Assembly (NCBI RefSeq): GCF_001644575.1 | Contig: NZ_CP015596.1 | Span: 1,922,001 to 1,986,000 of the forward strand | Length of the DNA: 64,000 nt | Reading direction: 5' to 3' | Origin: Mycobacterium adipatum | GTDB taxonomy: Bacteria > Actinomycetota > Actinomycetes > Mycobacteriales > Mycobacteriaceae | In this document: piece by piece, positions 1-10,805 of the stretch | How positions within the stretch are numbered: the stretch's first letter is position 1 | Layout: every line of letters starts with the position of its first letter | Made by a program: the position numbers and the translations under genes | Notes under the pieces: generated by a model | The model's database searches: none | What the model was told of the DNA's origin: nothing | Seen by the model: only the letters and a program-made list of their open reading frames with translations

Positions 1-449
1 TCCTGCGCAGCAGGCTGGACGGTTCCGTCGACGACGTCACGGTCGGAGAGGTGTTGCGCCGCAAGTCCGGTGAACTGCCGGATCTGGTGCACACCCATCC
101 GTCCGAGACGGTGCGCGACGCCATCAGCATCCTGCGCGAGTACGGGGTGTCGCAGATGCCGGTGGTGGGCGCCGAACCTCCGGTGATGGCCGGCGAGGTG
201 GCGGGCAGTGTGTCCGAAAGGGAGCTGCTGTCAGCGGTTTTCGAAGGACGGGCAAAGCTGGCCGACGCTGTGGCGCTGCACATGAGTGAGCCCCTGCCGC
301 TGATCGGATCCGGTGAACTACTCGGAACCGCGGCAAAAGAGCTGCGGGACAGCGACGCTGTCATGGTCGTCGAGGACGGCAAGCCGATCGGCGTGCTGAC
401 CCGCCATGACCTGTTGGGATCGCTGTCCGAGAGCGCCGCGCATCGCTAG
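1..449 (+). CDS. cbs: Cystathionine beta-synthase, C-terminal part (partial)
   Basis: The gene enters from outside the window: the frame is open from base 3 and ends with TAG at 447-449. The visible 148 residues are the tandem CBS (Bateman) domains that form the C-terminal regulatory module, with typical segments such as VREAISIL-like RDAISILREYGVSQMPVV and a second copy ending in GVLTRHDLL. The catalytic PLP domain lies upstream and cannot be seen. Identity as cystathionine beta-synthase (serine plus homocysteine to cystathionine) is inferred from the module and from the following pra and metB genes, the order seen around Rv1077 in M. tuberculosis. Any other CBS-domain enzyme would look the same in this fragment. 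Confidence 0.8.
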   Translation, partial: LRSRLDGSVDDVTVGEVLRRKSGELPDLVHTHPSETVRDAISILREYGVSQMPVVGAEPPVMAGEVAGSVSERELLSAVFEGRAKLADAVALHMSEPLPLIGSGELLGTAAKELRDSDAVMVVEDGKPIGVLTRHDLLGSLSESAAHR

Positions 450-605
450 GGTGGGCGAATCGCACTGATTGCGTTGGCAAACACGGTGTGCGGCGCGGTC
501 GTATCCGGTCGATGAAGTTGGTGTTAGTGCCGCCACACCGGCCTTTTTCTCCGGTAGGGTTACACGCCGCAGAACCAGCTAATTTCCTGACCTGGAAGGC
601 GCCCG

Positions 606-1226
606 ATGACCGAGCAACCGCCACCACCTCCCGGGAATTACCCGCCGCCTCCGCCCCCACCGCCCGGTGGGTACCCGCCGCCCCCGCAGGGTGGATTCCC
701 CCCGCCGCCCCCGGGTGGCGGTTACGGTGGTCCGCCGCCCGGTGCCGGATTGCCGAAAGAGGCGTACACGCCGTGGTTGACGCGCGTGCTGGCGTGGATC
801 ATCGACATCCTGCCGGTGGCCATCCTGGAGGGCATCGGTTACGGCCTGCTGCTGGGAACCCGGGAGACGGTGTGTGTGACCGACACCTCCGAATACGATC
901 TCGGTGAGTTCTGCGCCACCGGCGCTTCGACGCTGGGCCAGGTGTCCTTCGCGATCACCTGGATTCTGGCGCTCGCCTTCGTCATCTGGAATTACGGCTA
1001 CCGGCAGGGGACAACGGGCTCCAGCATCGGCAAGAGCATCCTGAAGTTCAAGGTGGTCAGCGAAAGCACCGGCCAGCCAATCGGATTCGGCATGTCGATC
1101 GTGCGTCAGATCGCGCATGTGGTGGACGCCATCATCTGCTACATCGGCTACCTGTTCCCGCTGTGGGATGCCAAGCGCCAGACGATCGCCGACAAGATCA
1201 TCAAGACGGTCTGCCTGCCCCTCTGA
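606..1226 (+). CDS. pra: Proline-rich RDD-family membrane protein (Pra-like antigen)
   Basis: A 206-residue protein. Residues 1 to about 50 are almost entirely Pro, Gly and Tyr in PPPPGGYPPPP-type repeats, and are probably disordered and cytoplasmic. The rest is an RDD domain with the hallmark R..AW.ID stretch (RVLAWIIDILPV) and about three hydrophobic segments (roughly 58-82, 110-135 and 155-185). The matching M. tuberculosis gene is Rv1078, proline-rich antigen, also next to cbs. RDD proteins are membrane proteins of poorly known role, sometimes linked to transport. The ATG at 606 directly precedes the proline-rich tract. Two further proline-rich membrane genes follow in the same direction. 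Confidence 0.88.
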   Translation: MTEQPPPPPGNYPPPPPPPPGGYPPPPQGGFPPPPPGGGYGGPPPGAGLPKEAYTPWLTRVLAWIIDILPVAILEGIGYGLLLGTRETVCVTDTSEYDLGEFCATGASTLGQVSFAITWILALAFVIWNYGYRQGTTGSSIGKSILKFKVVSESTGQPIGFGMSIVRQIAHVVDAIICYIGYLFPLWDAKRQTIADKIIKTVCLPL

Positions 1227-1343
1227 GATTCGTACGAACACCGTTTCACCGGACACGCTGGACCGCGGATTCGCCGCTGCGGGAAAGGTTTTCACTACGA
1301 CCACGGCGGTTCACTTCAAACCTCGACGCGAAGAGAAGGCGCC

Positions 1344-2237
1344 ATGACCCAGCCACCACCCCCGCCGGGCGGTTACCCACCACCCCCGGAGAACGTCCCG
1401 CCGCCGGGCGGATACCCGCCGCCGCAGGGCAACTACCCGCCGCCAGGTGGCTACCCGCCGCCGCCGCAGTATTACCCGCCGCCGCAAGGCAATTACCCGC
1501 CGCCCGGTTACCCGCCGCCGGGCAACTACCCGCCGCCCGGCGCCCCCGCCTACAGCGTGGGAGAAGCCGTCTCCTGGGCGTGGAACAAGTTCAGCAAGAA
1601 CGTCACGGCGATCCTGGTGCCCACTTTGGTGTTCGGGGTGGTCTACGCCGTGCTGCAGACCGTGATCCAGACGATCACCTCGGCGTTCAGCACGGTGGAC
1701 AGCACGTCCTACGGTGACGGTTACGCCGCGAGCATCTCGCTGGGGCTCGGCGGGATCGTGGTCTCCATCATCGGCGCCGTCGTGACGGTGATCGTGGCGG
1801 CGGTGGTGCAGTCGGCCTATATCGGCGGCATGCTCGACATCGCCAACGGGCAACCGGTGCAGATCGGGTCGTTCTTCACGCCGCGCAATGTCGTCAACGT
1901 CATCATCGCCTCGGTTCTGTCCAGCATCATCGTGGGCATCGGTGTGTTGCTGTGCATCGTCCCGGGTGTCATCGCCACCATCCTGTTGCTGTTCACCACG
2001 GCCGTCGTCGTCGACCGGAATGTGTCCGGCGTCGAGGGCCTGCGCGCCAGCTTCGCCATCGCCAAGGCGAATTTCGGTCCGACGGCACTGACCTGGTTGA
2101 CCACCATCGGCGTCGGCATCCTCGGTGTGCTGGCCTGCCTGGTCGGCCTCGTCGTCGCGTACCCGATGATCGCGCTGATCACGGTGTACGCCTACCGCAA
2201 GCTCAGCGGTGGATATGTGGCACCGCCGACACCATAG
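1344..2237 (+). CDS. Proline-rich multi-pass membrane protein, copy 1
   Basis: A 297-residue protein. The first 65 or so residues are GYPPPP/NYPPP repeats. They are followed by the signature GEAVSWAWNKFSKN and then four or five hydrophobic segments ending near residue 285. Its membrane part is clearly paralogous to the next gene (shared AWNKFSKN, SAYI.G.LDIANG.PV..GSFF, C.VPG/C.IPG and C.VGLLVA-type segments). The helix layout resembles the glycerophosphoryl-diester-phosphodiesterase membrane-domain type, but I cannot assign a function. The intergenic gaps on both sides are about 117 bp, so it may have its own promoter. The repeats make this tract prone to slippage. Confidence 0.85.
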   Translation: MTQPPPPPGGYPPPPENVPPPGGYPPPQGNYPPPGGYPPPPQYYPPPQGNYPPPGYPPPGNYPPPGAPAYSVGEAVSWAWNKFSKNVTAILVPTLVFGVVYAVLQTVIQTITSAFSTVDSTSYGDGYAASISLGLGGIVVSIIGAVVTVIVAAVVQSAYIGGMLDIANGQPVQIGSFFTPRNVVNVIIASVLSSIIVGIGVLLCIVPGVIATILLLFTTAVVVDRNVSGVEGLRASFAIAKANFGPTALTWLTTIGVGILGVLACLVGLVVAYPMIALITVYAYRKLSGGYVAPPTP

Positions 2238-2355
2238 TGATCATGAACGCCGCAGGCGTGCCAGAGTGTCATAGGCTCACCCCAGGCGTCGGTCCGCGCA
2301 GTTCTGGCGCGGACCGGAGTTCCATTGTCAGCTACCAGTCGCACGAGAAGGTGAC

Positions 2356-3348
2356 ATGACTCAACCACCACCCCCGCCCGGCGGATATCCGCCGCCGCCC
2401 GAGAACGTCCCGCCGCAGGGGAACTACCCCCCGCCCGGCAATTACCCGCCGCCGCAAGGGGATTACCCGCCGCCCCCGCAGGGCAACTATCCGCCACCCC
2501 CGCAGGGTGGTTACCCGCCACCCCCGCAGGGCGGGTATCCGCCGCCCCCACCCCCCGGCGGATACCCGCCACCGCCGCAGGGCGGTTATGCACCGCCGCC
2601 GCCCGGCGGATACCCGCCGGCCGGATACCCCGGGGCGCCGGCACAGTTCGGCGTCGGTGAGGCGTTCTCGTGGGCCTGGAACAAGTTCAGCAAGAACGCG
2701 GCCGCGCTGATCGTCCCGACCCTGGTCTACGCGTTGATCGTGGGCATCGTCGGCGGCATCGTCTACGGTCTGGCCTTCGCGCTGGCCCCCAGCGGCGTGA
2801 CCACCTACGACAGCTATGACTCGGGCTTCAGCTACGAGTACAGCGCGGGCTTCGGCGTGGCCAGCTTCATCGTGCTGGCGCTCGGCGGTCTGGTGCTGCT
2901 GGTGCTGCTGGCGGCGATCTCGTCGGCCTATATCAGCGGCATCCTGGACATCGCCAACGGCGTTCCGGTGACCGCGGGTTCGTTCTTCAAGCCCCGCCTG
3001 ATCGGCCCCGTCATCATCGCCACCGTGCTCGTCGGCATCGCGACCTCGATCGGTAGCGCCCTGTGCTACATCCCGGGCCTCATCGTGTCGATCTTCGCGT
3101 TCTTCACCACCGTCGCGCTGTTGGACCGCAACCTGTCGGCCATCGACGCGATCAAGATGAGCATCGATATCGCCAAGAACAATTTCGTCCAGGTGCTGAT
3201 CGTCTGGCTGCTGTTCTCGGTGATGCTGTCCGTCGGCTCCTTCGTGTGCCTGGTCGGATTGCTGGTCGCGGCACCGGTCGCGATCCTGTTCGAGGTGTAC
3301 GCCTTCCGGCGCCTGACCGGCGGACAGGTTGCACCGCTGACGCCATAA
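2356..3348 (+). CDS. Proline-rich multi-pass membrane protein, copy 2
   Basis: A 330-residue paralogue of the preceding protein with a longer proline-rich tail (about 95 residues of PPQGNYPPP and GGYPPPPQ units). It has the same entry motif into the membrane domain (GEAFSWAWNKFSKN). The following transmembrane segments carry small-residue-rich stretches and end in an RRLTGG-type tail close to that of copy 1 (RKLSGG). The start ATG at 2356 follows a purine-rich GAGAAGGTGAC. Function unknown. The pair looks like a tandem duplication that diverged mainly by expansion of the N-terminal repeat. A strong hairpin follows the stop codon. Confidence 0.85.
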   Translation: MTQPPPPPGGYPPPPENVPPQGNYPPPGNYPPPQGDYPPPPQGNYPPPPQGGYPPPPQGGYPPPPPPGGYPPPPQGGYAPPPPGGYPPAGYPGAPAQFGVGEAFSWAWNKFSKNAAALIVPTLVYALIVGIVGGIVYGLAFALAPSGVTTYDSYDSGFSYEYSAGFGVASFIVLALGGLVLLVLLAAISSAYISGILDIANGVPVTAGSFFKPRLIGPVIIATVLVGIATSIGSALCYIPGLIVSIFAFFTTVALLDRNLSAIDAIKMSIDIAKNNFVQVLIVWLLFSVMLSVGSFVCLVGLLVAAPVAILFEVYAFRRLTGGQVAPLTP

Positions 3349-3365
3349 ACGCGGTAACGCACGGG

Positions 3366-3404
3366 ACGGGGTGGGCCGGCAACGGTCCACCCCGTTTCGT
3401 GTTT
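3366..3404 (+). terminator. Intrinsic terminator with GCAA tetraloop
   Basis: The arms at 3366-3378 (ACGGGGTGGGCCG) and 3383-3395 (CGGTCCACCCCGT) pair over 13 bp with one G-U wobble around a GCAA loop, a GNRA-type tetraloop. A TTTCGTGTTT tract follows. The hairpin sits 18 bp after the stop of the proline-rich gene and before metB, so it should end the upstream transcript. Confidence 0.8.
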
Positions 3405-3428
3405 CGGGTCCCCACTACCCTGATCCGC

Positions 3429-4601
3429 ATGGGTGAACAGCGAAGCGCGCACGACGCACACCGGTGGCAGGGTCTGGCGACCCGGGCCATCCACGCCGGG
3501 TTCCGGCCCGATCCGGCCACCGGCGCCGTGAACGCCCCGATCTACGCCAGTTCCACCTTCGCCCAGGACGGCGTCGGTGGCCTGCGCGGCGGTTACGAAT
3601 ACGCCCGCACCGGCAACCCCACCCGCGCCGCGCTGGAAGCGTCGCTGGCCGCCGTGGAGGAGGCCGACTACGGCCGGGCCTTCGCCTCGGGGATGGCTGC
3701 CACCGACTGCGCGCTGCGTGCCCTACTGCGCCCCGGCGACCACGTGGTGATCCCCGACGACGCCTACGGCGGTACCTTCCGCCTGATCGACAAGGTGTTC
3801 ACCCAGTGGGGCATTGCGTACACGCCGGTGGCGCTGTCGGATCTGGACGCGGTGGCGGCCGCGCTCACCGCGACGACGAAGCTGGTCTGGGTCGAGACAC
3901 CCACCAACCCGCTGCTGTCGGTCGCCGATATTGCCGGGATCGCCGAGATCTCCCACCGGGCGGGCGCGAAGCTGCTGGTGGACAACACCTTTGCCTCGCC
4001 GGCGCTGCAGCGGCCGCTGACCCTGGGCGCCGATATCGTGCTGCACTCGACGACGAAGTACATCGGCGGGCATTCCGATGTGGTCGGTGGCGCGCTGCTG
4101 ACCAGCGACGAGGAACTCGACACCGCGTTCGCCTTCCTGCAGAACGGCGCGGGCGCCGTCCCCGGACCCTTCGACGCCTACCTGACCATGCGCGGGCTCA
4201 AGACCCTGGTGCTGCGCATGCAACGGCACAGTGAGAACGCCGCCAAGGTCGCCGAGTTCCTGGTCGAGCATCCGGCCATCGAATCGGTGCTCTATCCCGG
4301 CCTGCCCAGCCACCCCAACCACGAGGTGGCCGCCAAGCAGATGTCCGGCTTCGGCGGCATGGTGTCGGTGCGCCTGCGCGGCGGCCGGGCCGCGGCCCAG
4401 GATTTCTGCGCCCGGACCGAGATTTTCATCCTGGCCGAATCCCTCGGTGGGGTGGAATCCCTGATCGAGCATCCCGGCGCGATGACCCACGCCTCGACGG
4501 CGGGGTCCCAACTGGAGGTGCCCGAGGATCTGGTCCGGCTGTCGGTGGGCATCGAGGAGGCCGCCGACCTGCTCGGCGATCTGGAGCAGGCGCTGCGCTA
4601 G
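3429..4601 (+). CDS. metB: Cystathionine gamma-synthase/lyase (PLP, MetB type)
   Basis: A 390-residue Cys/Met-metabolism PLP enzyme. The N-terminus TRAIHAGFRPDPATGAVNAPIYASST is typical, followed by EYARTGNPTR, the cofactor Asp in VDNTFASPALQ, and the Schiff-base Lys in HSTTKYIGGHSDVVGG. It makes or cleaves cystathionine. Next to cbs it fits the Rv1079 (metB) slot of the transsulfuration pathway. I chose the ATG at 3429 rather than an upstream in-frame start because the family begins here and the upstream codons overlap the previous gene. Gamma-synthase and gamma-lyase activities cannot be separated by motif. Confidence 0.93.
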   Translation: MGEQRSAHDAHRWQGLATRAIHAGFRPDPATGAVNAPIYASSTFAQDGVGGLRGGYEYARTGNPTRAALEASLAAVEEADYGRAFASGMAATDCALRALLRPGDHVVIPDDAYGGTFRLIDKVFTQWGIAYTPVALSDLDAVAAALTATTKLVWVETPTNPLLSVADIAGIAEISHRAGAKLLVDNTFASPALQRPLTLGADIVLHSTTKYIGGHSDVVGGALLTSDEELDTAFAFLQNGAGAVPGPFDAYLTMRGLKTLVLRMQRHSENAAKVAEFLVEHPAIESVLYPGLPSHPNHEVAAKQMSGFGGMVSVRLRGGRAAAQDFCARTEIFILAESLGGVESLIEHPGAMTHASTAGSQLEVPEDLVRLSVGIEEAADLLGDLEQALR

Positions 4602-5272
4602 GAGCCCAGGGCCGGCCGCAGCGCAGACACCGTGACGGCCAGGTTGATCTCCGGCAGTCCGGTCGGTGACTCGTCGACCCAGCTGCCCAGTGCGATCTCG
4701 CCGGCGCGGGCGTGCACCCAGCGCCAGCCGCGGTCGTTGAGGCTCAGCAGCGCCCCGAGACCGTCGGTGGCGTGCAGCAGCGAGATGATGGCCGCTGTCG
4801 GCGGGGCCGGCGGGCGGCGGTCGAACAGGGCCGACAGCAGCGCCGACCGCGCCGGGCCGGCGCGGTCGCGGTTCACCAGTGGCAGCACCGGTTCCGCGGA
4901 CGCGGCCCACTTCGTGAAACTCTTGGACGGCAACGGGATCCGGCGGATCTGCGCGCTGCGCTCCAGGTGTGCGACGAGACGGTCCTCGGTGTGCCTGCTG
5001 AGTTTGGTGATCGCCGCCGCCGGCTTCAACGGCCGTTGCGAGAGCAACTCCAGGGCCGGTCCGGTGATTGGATCCAGCGGGCCCGTCCCGGTCAGCGCGA
5101 TCAGGCGCCCGGCCGGTTCACCCTCGACCGACGGCCGGACACGGCAGGACCAGGCCAGATCCAGCAGGGTGGCCGCGCCGAGAACGCGTTGCCTGCGCCG
5201 TCGGTCCAGGCCGGGCCGTCCCGACGCGTTGTCGAGCAGCAGCAGGAACAGGTCCTCGGCGATCTGGGCCAC
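4598..5272 (-). CDS. GPP34 (GOLPH3/Vps74-like) family protein
   Basis: A 224-residue protein convergent with metB, sharing 4 bp at the stops. The start MAQIAEDLFLLLLDNASGRP and the spaced LLDLAW and GPLDP segments are characteristic of the GPP34 family. In eukaryotes this fold binds phosphatidylinositol-4-phosphate and Golgi glycosyltransferases. The bacterial role is unknown, but the family is common in actinobacteria. The protein is soluble with no signal peptide. It lies between metB and greA, a position with no annotated counterpart that I recall in M. tuberculosis, so it may be an addition in this lineage. Confidence 0.8.
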   Translation of the reverse strand: MAQIAEDLFLLLLDNASGRPGLDRRRRQRVLGAATLLDLAWSCRVRPSVEGEPAGRLIALTGTGPLDPITGPALELLSQRPLKPAAAITKLSRHTEDRLVAHLERSAQIRRIPLPSKSFTKWAASAEPVLPLVNRDRAGPARSALLSALFDRRPPAPPTAAIISLLHATDGLGALLSLNDRGWRWVHARAGEIALGSWVDESPTGLPEINLAVTVSALRPALGS

Positions 5273-5306
5273 CGGTGAAACCTATCGTCCGCTGCGGCGG
5301 ACGATC

Positions 5307-5801
5307 TCAGGAGTGGTAGGGCTCCGCGCTGAGCAGGGTCACCGTGACGGTGCTGCCGTTGGGAATGGTGTAGCTGCGGGTGTCGCCGACCTTGGCGTCG
5401 AGCAGCGCCTCACCCAGGGGAGACTTGGGCGAGTACACCTCCAGCTTGCCGTCGCTGACGCCTTCCTGGCGGGTCGCGATCAGGAATGTCTCGGTGTCGT
5501 TCTTGTCATCGCCGTACTGCACCTTGACCACCGAGCCGGGCAGTGCGACGCCGGACTGCTTGGGGGCCTCGCCGACCTTGGCGTTGTTCAGCAGCTCCTG
5601 GAGCTGACGGATGCGCGCCTCTTCCTGGCCCTGCTGCTCGCGGGCGGCATGGTATCCACCGTTCTCGCGCAGGTCGCCCTCTTCGCGGCGGTCGTTGATC
5701 TCGGCGGCGATGACGGGACGATTGGCGATCAGCTGATCGAGCTCCGCCTTCAGCCGGTCGAAAGCCTCTTCGGTCAGCCAGGTGACCTGAGTGTCGGTCA
5801 T
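5307..5801 (-). CDS. greA: Transcription elongation factor GreA
   Basis: A 164-residue protein. Residues 1-80 form the N-terminal coiled-coil hairpin that enters the RNA polymerase secondary channel, with conserved acidic tip residues in [20 protein letters not shown]. Residues 85-160 form the FKBP-like C-terminal domain ([13 protein letters not shown]). GreA stimulates cleavage of backtracked RNA. I placed the start at 5801 because CAGGAG lies a few bases upstream and the family begins [10 protein letters not shown]. The longer frame upstream is not protein-like. The order matches Rv1080c. Confidence 0.95.
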   Translation of the reverse strand: MTDTQVTWLTEEAFDRLKAELDQLIANRPVIAAEINDRREEGDLRENGGYHAAREQQGQEEARIRQLQELLNNAKVGEAPKQSGVALPGSVVKVQYGDDKNDTETFLIATRQEGVSDGKLEVYSPKSPLGEALLDAKVGDTRSYTIPNGSTVTVTLLSAEPYHS

Positions 5802-5856
5802 GTCCTCGCGCTCCTGTCGTTGGTATTTTCTCGCGCGCTGTATCGCGTGGGAAGGT

Positions 5857-5932
5857 CGTGTATCGCCGCGATCGCAGGCGCCGTGGCAGCGCGCTAATGC
5901 AGCAATACACGGCTCCAGCCGGAACCGTGTAT
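5857..5932. promoter_or_regulatory. Repeated CGTGTAT elements upstream of greA
   Basis: In the 204-bp gap between greA and the DUF4307 gene, CGTGTATCG occurs at 5857-5865 and CCGTGTATCGG at 5925-5935. The latter pairs with ATACACGG at 5905-5912 as a perfect 8-bp inverted repeat with a 12-nt loop. This could be an operator or a 5' leader structure for greA. No regulator is known to me for this pattern. Confidence 0.35.
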
Positions 5933-6005
5933 CGGCCAAGCTTACCACCGACGCGTCGAGCGGTTTTCACGATTTCGCCGTTCGCCGTTCGCCGGGGGGA
6001 CGTTT

Positions 6006-6428
6006 CTAGGGCGCCACCAGATAGCCCGGCACGTCCATCCCGCAGCCATAGATATCGCCGACGACCGGCGGTTTGGTGGATTTGACCACCGCGTCGATCA
6101 CCACCGAGGTGGCGGTCGACGGGGGCACCAGAATCTCCCGGCGGCCGGTCTCGTCGCCGTTGATGGAACGGGCCCGCACGATGCACACCGCGGGCCGCGA
6201 CGGATCGGCCCGGGTGACGGTGATCGTCACCGCCACCGTCTCGTCGTCGATGATCTGATAGCCACCGATCTCGCCCTTCACATCGGCCCCGAACCGCTGG
6301 AACGCGACGAGCGCGATCACCACACCTACCGTCACAATCAGTAGGAACAGCCCGATCCCCACCCGGCGACGGGTGCGTCGGGACAACTTTTGCCGCCCGT
6401 AACGGGCGGTGGGACGCTCGATGGTCAA
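6006..6428 (-). CDS. DUF4307 single-pass membrane protein
   Basis: A 140-residue protein corresponding to Rv1081c. A short basic N-terminus (RYGRQKLSRRTRRR) precedes one transmembrane helix at about residues 23-43. An extracytoplasmic beta-rich domain of about 90 residues follows, with two Cys (CIVRARSING and YGCGMDVPGY) that could form a disulfide. Function unknown. It lies upstream of greA in the same direction with a 204-bp gap, and is divergent from mca. Confidence 0.85.
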   Translation of the reverse strand: MTIERPTARYGRQKLSRRTRRRVGIGLFLLIVTVGVVIALVAFQRFGADVKGEIGGYQIIDDETVAVTITVTRADPSRPAVCIVRARSINGDETGRREILVPPSTATSVVIDAVVKSTKPPVVGDIYGCGMDVPGYLVAP

Positions 6429-6523
6429 GGTTAAGGGTGCCCGTCGGTCAGTTGGTTCGACTACGACTGGAACTATAGAGCGGTGGGCATACGCGAGAGG
6501 GACGCCTCGTTGGATCAGACACT

Positions 6524-7390
6524 ATGACTGAATTGCGCTTGATGGCGGTGCACGCCCACCCCGATGACGAGTCCAGTAAGGGAGCGGCCACCACGGCCCG
6601 CTACGCGGCCGAGGGTGCCCGGGTCCTGGTGGTGACCCTCACCGGCGGCGAACGCGGTGACATCCTCAACCCCGCGATGGACATCCCCGAGGTGCACGGA
6701 CGCATCCACGAGGTGCGCCGGGACGAGATGGCCAAGGCCGCCGAGATCCTGGGCGTCGAGCACCATTGGCTGGGCTATGTGGACTCCGGGCTGCCCGAGG
6801 GCGATCCGTTGCCGCCGCTGCCGGAGGGGTCCTTTGCCACCGTGCCGCTGGACGGGCCGACCGAGGCGCTGGTGCGGGTCATCCGGGAGTTCCGCCCGCA
6901 CGTCCTGACCACCTACGACGAGAACGGCGGATACCCGCACCCGGATCACATCCGCTGCCACGAAGTGTCCGTCGCCGCCTACGAGGCGGCCGCCGACCAT
7001 GTGCGTTACCCCGACGCCGGGGAGCCCTGGGCGGTGGCCAAGCTGTACTACAACCACGGTTTCCTGCGGCAGCGGATGCAGGTGCTGCAGGACGAGTTCG
7101 CCAAGCATGGCCAGGACGGCCCGTTCGGCAAGTGGCTGGACAACTGGGATGCCGAGGAGGACCTGATCGAGCAGCGGGTGACCACCCGGGTGGAATGCGC
7201 GAAGTTCTTCGCCCAGCGGGACGAGGCACTGCTCGCGCACGCCACGCAGATCGACCCGAAGAGTTTCTTCTTCACCACCCCGATGGAGTGGCAGCAGCGG
7301 CTCTGGCCGACCGAGGAATTCGAACTCGCGCGGTCCCGCGTCCCGGTGCAGCTGCCCGAGACCGACCTCTTCACAGGGATCAAGACATGA
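6524..7390 (+). CDS. mca: Mycothiol S-conjugate amidase Mca
   Basis: A 288-residue zinc hydrolase of the PIG-L/MshB family. The metal-binding motif [10 protein letters not shown] is at residues 11-20 and the second ligand region [11 protein letters not shown] is near 143. [14 protein letters not shown] is typical of Mca rather than MshB. Mca cleaves mycothiol-toxin conjugates to mercapturic acids and GlcN-Ins, so it supports detoxification. The stop overlaps the next start as ATGA, implying translational coupling. The position matches Rv1082. Confidence 0.95.
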   Translation: MTELRLMAVHAHPDDESSKGAATTARYAAEGARVLVVTLTGGERGDILNPAMDIPEVHGRIHEVRRDEMAKAAEILGVEHHWLGYVDSGLPEGDPLPPLPEGSFATVPLDGPTEALVRVIREFRPHVLTTYDENGGYPHPDHIRCHEVSVAAYEAAADHVRYPDAGEPWAVAKLYYNHGFLRQRMQVLQDEFAKHGQDGPFGKWLDNWDAEEDLIEQRVTTRVECAKFFAQRDEALLAHATQIDPKSFFFTTPMEWQQRLWPTEEFELARSRVPVQLPETDLFTGIKT

Positions 7391-7615
7391 CAGATGTACT
7401 CCTGATCGCCGCCGGCCTGCTGGCCGAGGAGGGGCCGCGGCAGACCGGCCCGGATTTCGGCAAGGCCAGCCCCGTTGGTCTGCTGGTGCTGGTGGTGCTG
7501 CTGATCGGCACCTTCGCGCTGGTGTGGTCGATGAACCGGCACCTCAAGAAGCTGCCGGAATCCTTCGACCCGGAGCATCCCGAACCCGACCAGGCCGTCG
7601 ACGAGGGCACAACAG

Positions 7616-7644
<29 letters not shown>
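7387..7644 (+). CDS. Small single-pass membrane protein (Rv1083-like)
   Basis: An 85-residue protein starting at the ATG that overlaps the mca stop (ATGA). One hydrophobic helix spans about residues 28-49 ([20 protein letters not shown]), followed by a basic stretch and an acidic, Pro-rich cytoplasmic tail. Function unknown. The coupling to mca is conserved in M. tuberculosis, where Rv1083 occupies this place. The 3' end overlaps the next gene by 29 bp. Confidence 0.85.
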
Positions 7645-9628
<1,984 letters not shown>

Positions 9629-9638
9629 CCTGCGGCAC

Positions 9639-10007
9639 ATGAGCTTCGAGCCCGATGTCTTGCAAGGTTTCGTCCAGCGTTACCTGGACACCGTCGTCAC
9701 CGGCAGCGCGCAGGACGTCGCCGCGCTATACGCCGAGGACGCCACCCTGGAGGATCCGGTGGGCGGCGGTGAGGTGCACATCGGGCGGCAGGCGATCGCC
9801 GGCTTCTACAACAACGTCGCCGGTGTCGAGGTGAAGACCGAGCTGCTGTCCTTCCGGGCGGGCGGCAGCGAGGCCGCCTTCGTCTTCGCCATCACCGTCG
9901 GCGGGTCGATGCGCATCGAGCCCATCGAGGTGATGACCTTCAACGCCGACGGCCAGATCACCTCGATGCGGGCCTTCTGGGGACCCGCCGACATCACCAC
10001 GCTCTAG
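9639..10007 (+). CDS. SnoaL/NTF2-like protein, steroid isomerase type
   Basis: A 122-residue protein beginning MSFEPDVLQGFVQRYLDTVV. The cone-shaped NTF2 fold is indicated by YAEDATLEDPVG, IGRQAIAGFY and the closing ITSMRAFWGPADI. This pattern resembles ketosteroid isomerase-like SnoaL proteins (Asp/Glu near the pocket), but substrate cannot be read from sequence. It follows the DUF255 gene by 10 bp, so it is probably co-transcribed. It is convergent with the hemolysin III gene. Confidence 0.78.
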   Translation: MSFEPDVLQGFVQRYLDTVVTGSAQDVAALYAEDATLEDPVGGGEVHIGRQAIAGFYNNVAGVEVKTELLSFRAGGSEAAFVFAITVGGSMRIEPIEVMTFNADGQITSMRAFWGPADITTL

Positions 10008-10011
10008 CAGC

Positions 10012-10749
10012 TCAGAAGACGGCGAACCACATCGCGATGTAGTGGCACAGCGCCGCGACGGCGGTGCAGGCATGGAAGAACTCGTGGTGGCCGAAGGTGG
10101 TCGGCCACGGGTTGGGCCACTTGAGCCCATAGAGCACCCCGCCGATGCTGTAGAGCGCGCCGCCGACGATCAGCAGCACCACCGCGGCCAGCCCGGCGCC
10201 GTCCATGATCGGCCCGATGAACCACGCCGCGACCCAGCCCAGCAGCAAGTAGAGCGGCACCCCCACCCAGCGCGGCGCCGACGGCCAGAACATCTTGAGG
10301 AACACCCCGGCGATGGCGCCGCCCCAGACGATCCAGAACAGCACCATGCCCTTGGATTCGGGCAGCGCCAGCAACGCGAACGGTGTGTAGCTGCCGGCGA
10401 TGAAGATGAAGATCATCGAATGGTCGAGGCGCTTCATCCACTTACGGGCGCGTGGTGACTGCCAGGTCACCCGGTGATAGGTGCCGCTGACGGCGAACAT
10501 CGCCACGATGGTGAACGTGTAGAGCAGCGTGGCCAGCCCGGCGCGGGTGGACTCCAGCGACCAGGACACCGCGACCAGGGCGGCGCCGGCGATGAACGCG
10601 ACCACCGCGGAGTACACGTGGATCCAGCCACGGGCCCGTGGGCGACCGAGAAACTGTGCGACGCCTTCGGCGAAAGCCTCGGGCAGATCCTCGGCCGGTG
10701 GAACGGCCGCTGACCGGTACGGCCGACCGGAGTCGATGGGCGTGGACAT
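10012..10749 (-). CDS. trhA: Hemolysin III / TrhA family membrane protein
   Basis: A 245-residue protein with seven predicted helices. Family motifs are YHRVTW, the segment [20 protein letters not shown] and the C-terminal [20 protein letters not shown], whose His and Asp residues are the likely metal site of the PAQR/hemolysin III group. The start at 10749 is set by GGAGGTGAC directly in front of the ATG. An upstream in-frame ATG lacks such a site. The match is Rv1085c. Despite the name, most members are not proven hemolysins and may influence membrane lipid state. Confidence 0.88.
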   Translation of the reverse strand: MSTPIDSGRPYRSAAVPPAEDLPEAFAEGVAQFLGRPRARGWIHVYSAVVAFIAGAALVAVSWSLESTRAGLATLLYTFTIVAMFAVSGTYHRVTWQSPRARKWMKRLDHSMIFIFIAGSYTPFALLALPESKGMVLFWIVWGGAIAGVFLKMFWPSAPRWVGVPLYLLLGWVAAWFIGPIMDGAGLAAVVLLIVGGALYSIGGVLYGLKWPNPWPTTFGHHEFFHACTAVAALCHYIAMWFAVF

Positions 10750-10805
10750 GTCACCTCCCATGAGTGGCACGGAACTGCGTCATGATGACAGTAGTCTTGT
10801 TGGCT

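Noticed and set aside
4632..5897. A 421-codon plus-strand frame over the GPP34 and greA genes
   Set aside because: Composition is Arg/Ser-rich shadow-like, and both minus-strand genes have strong family signatures.
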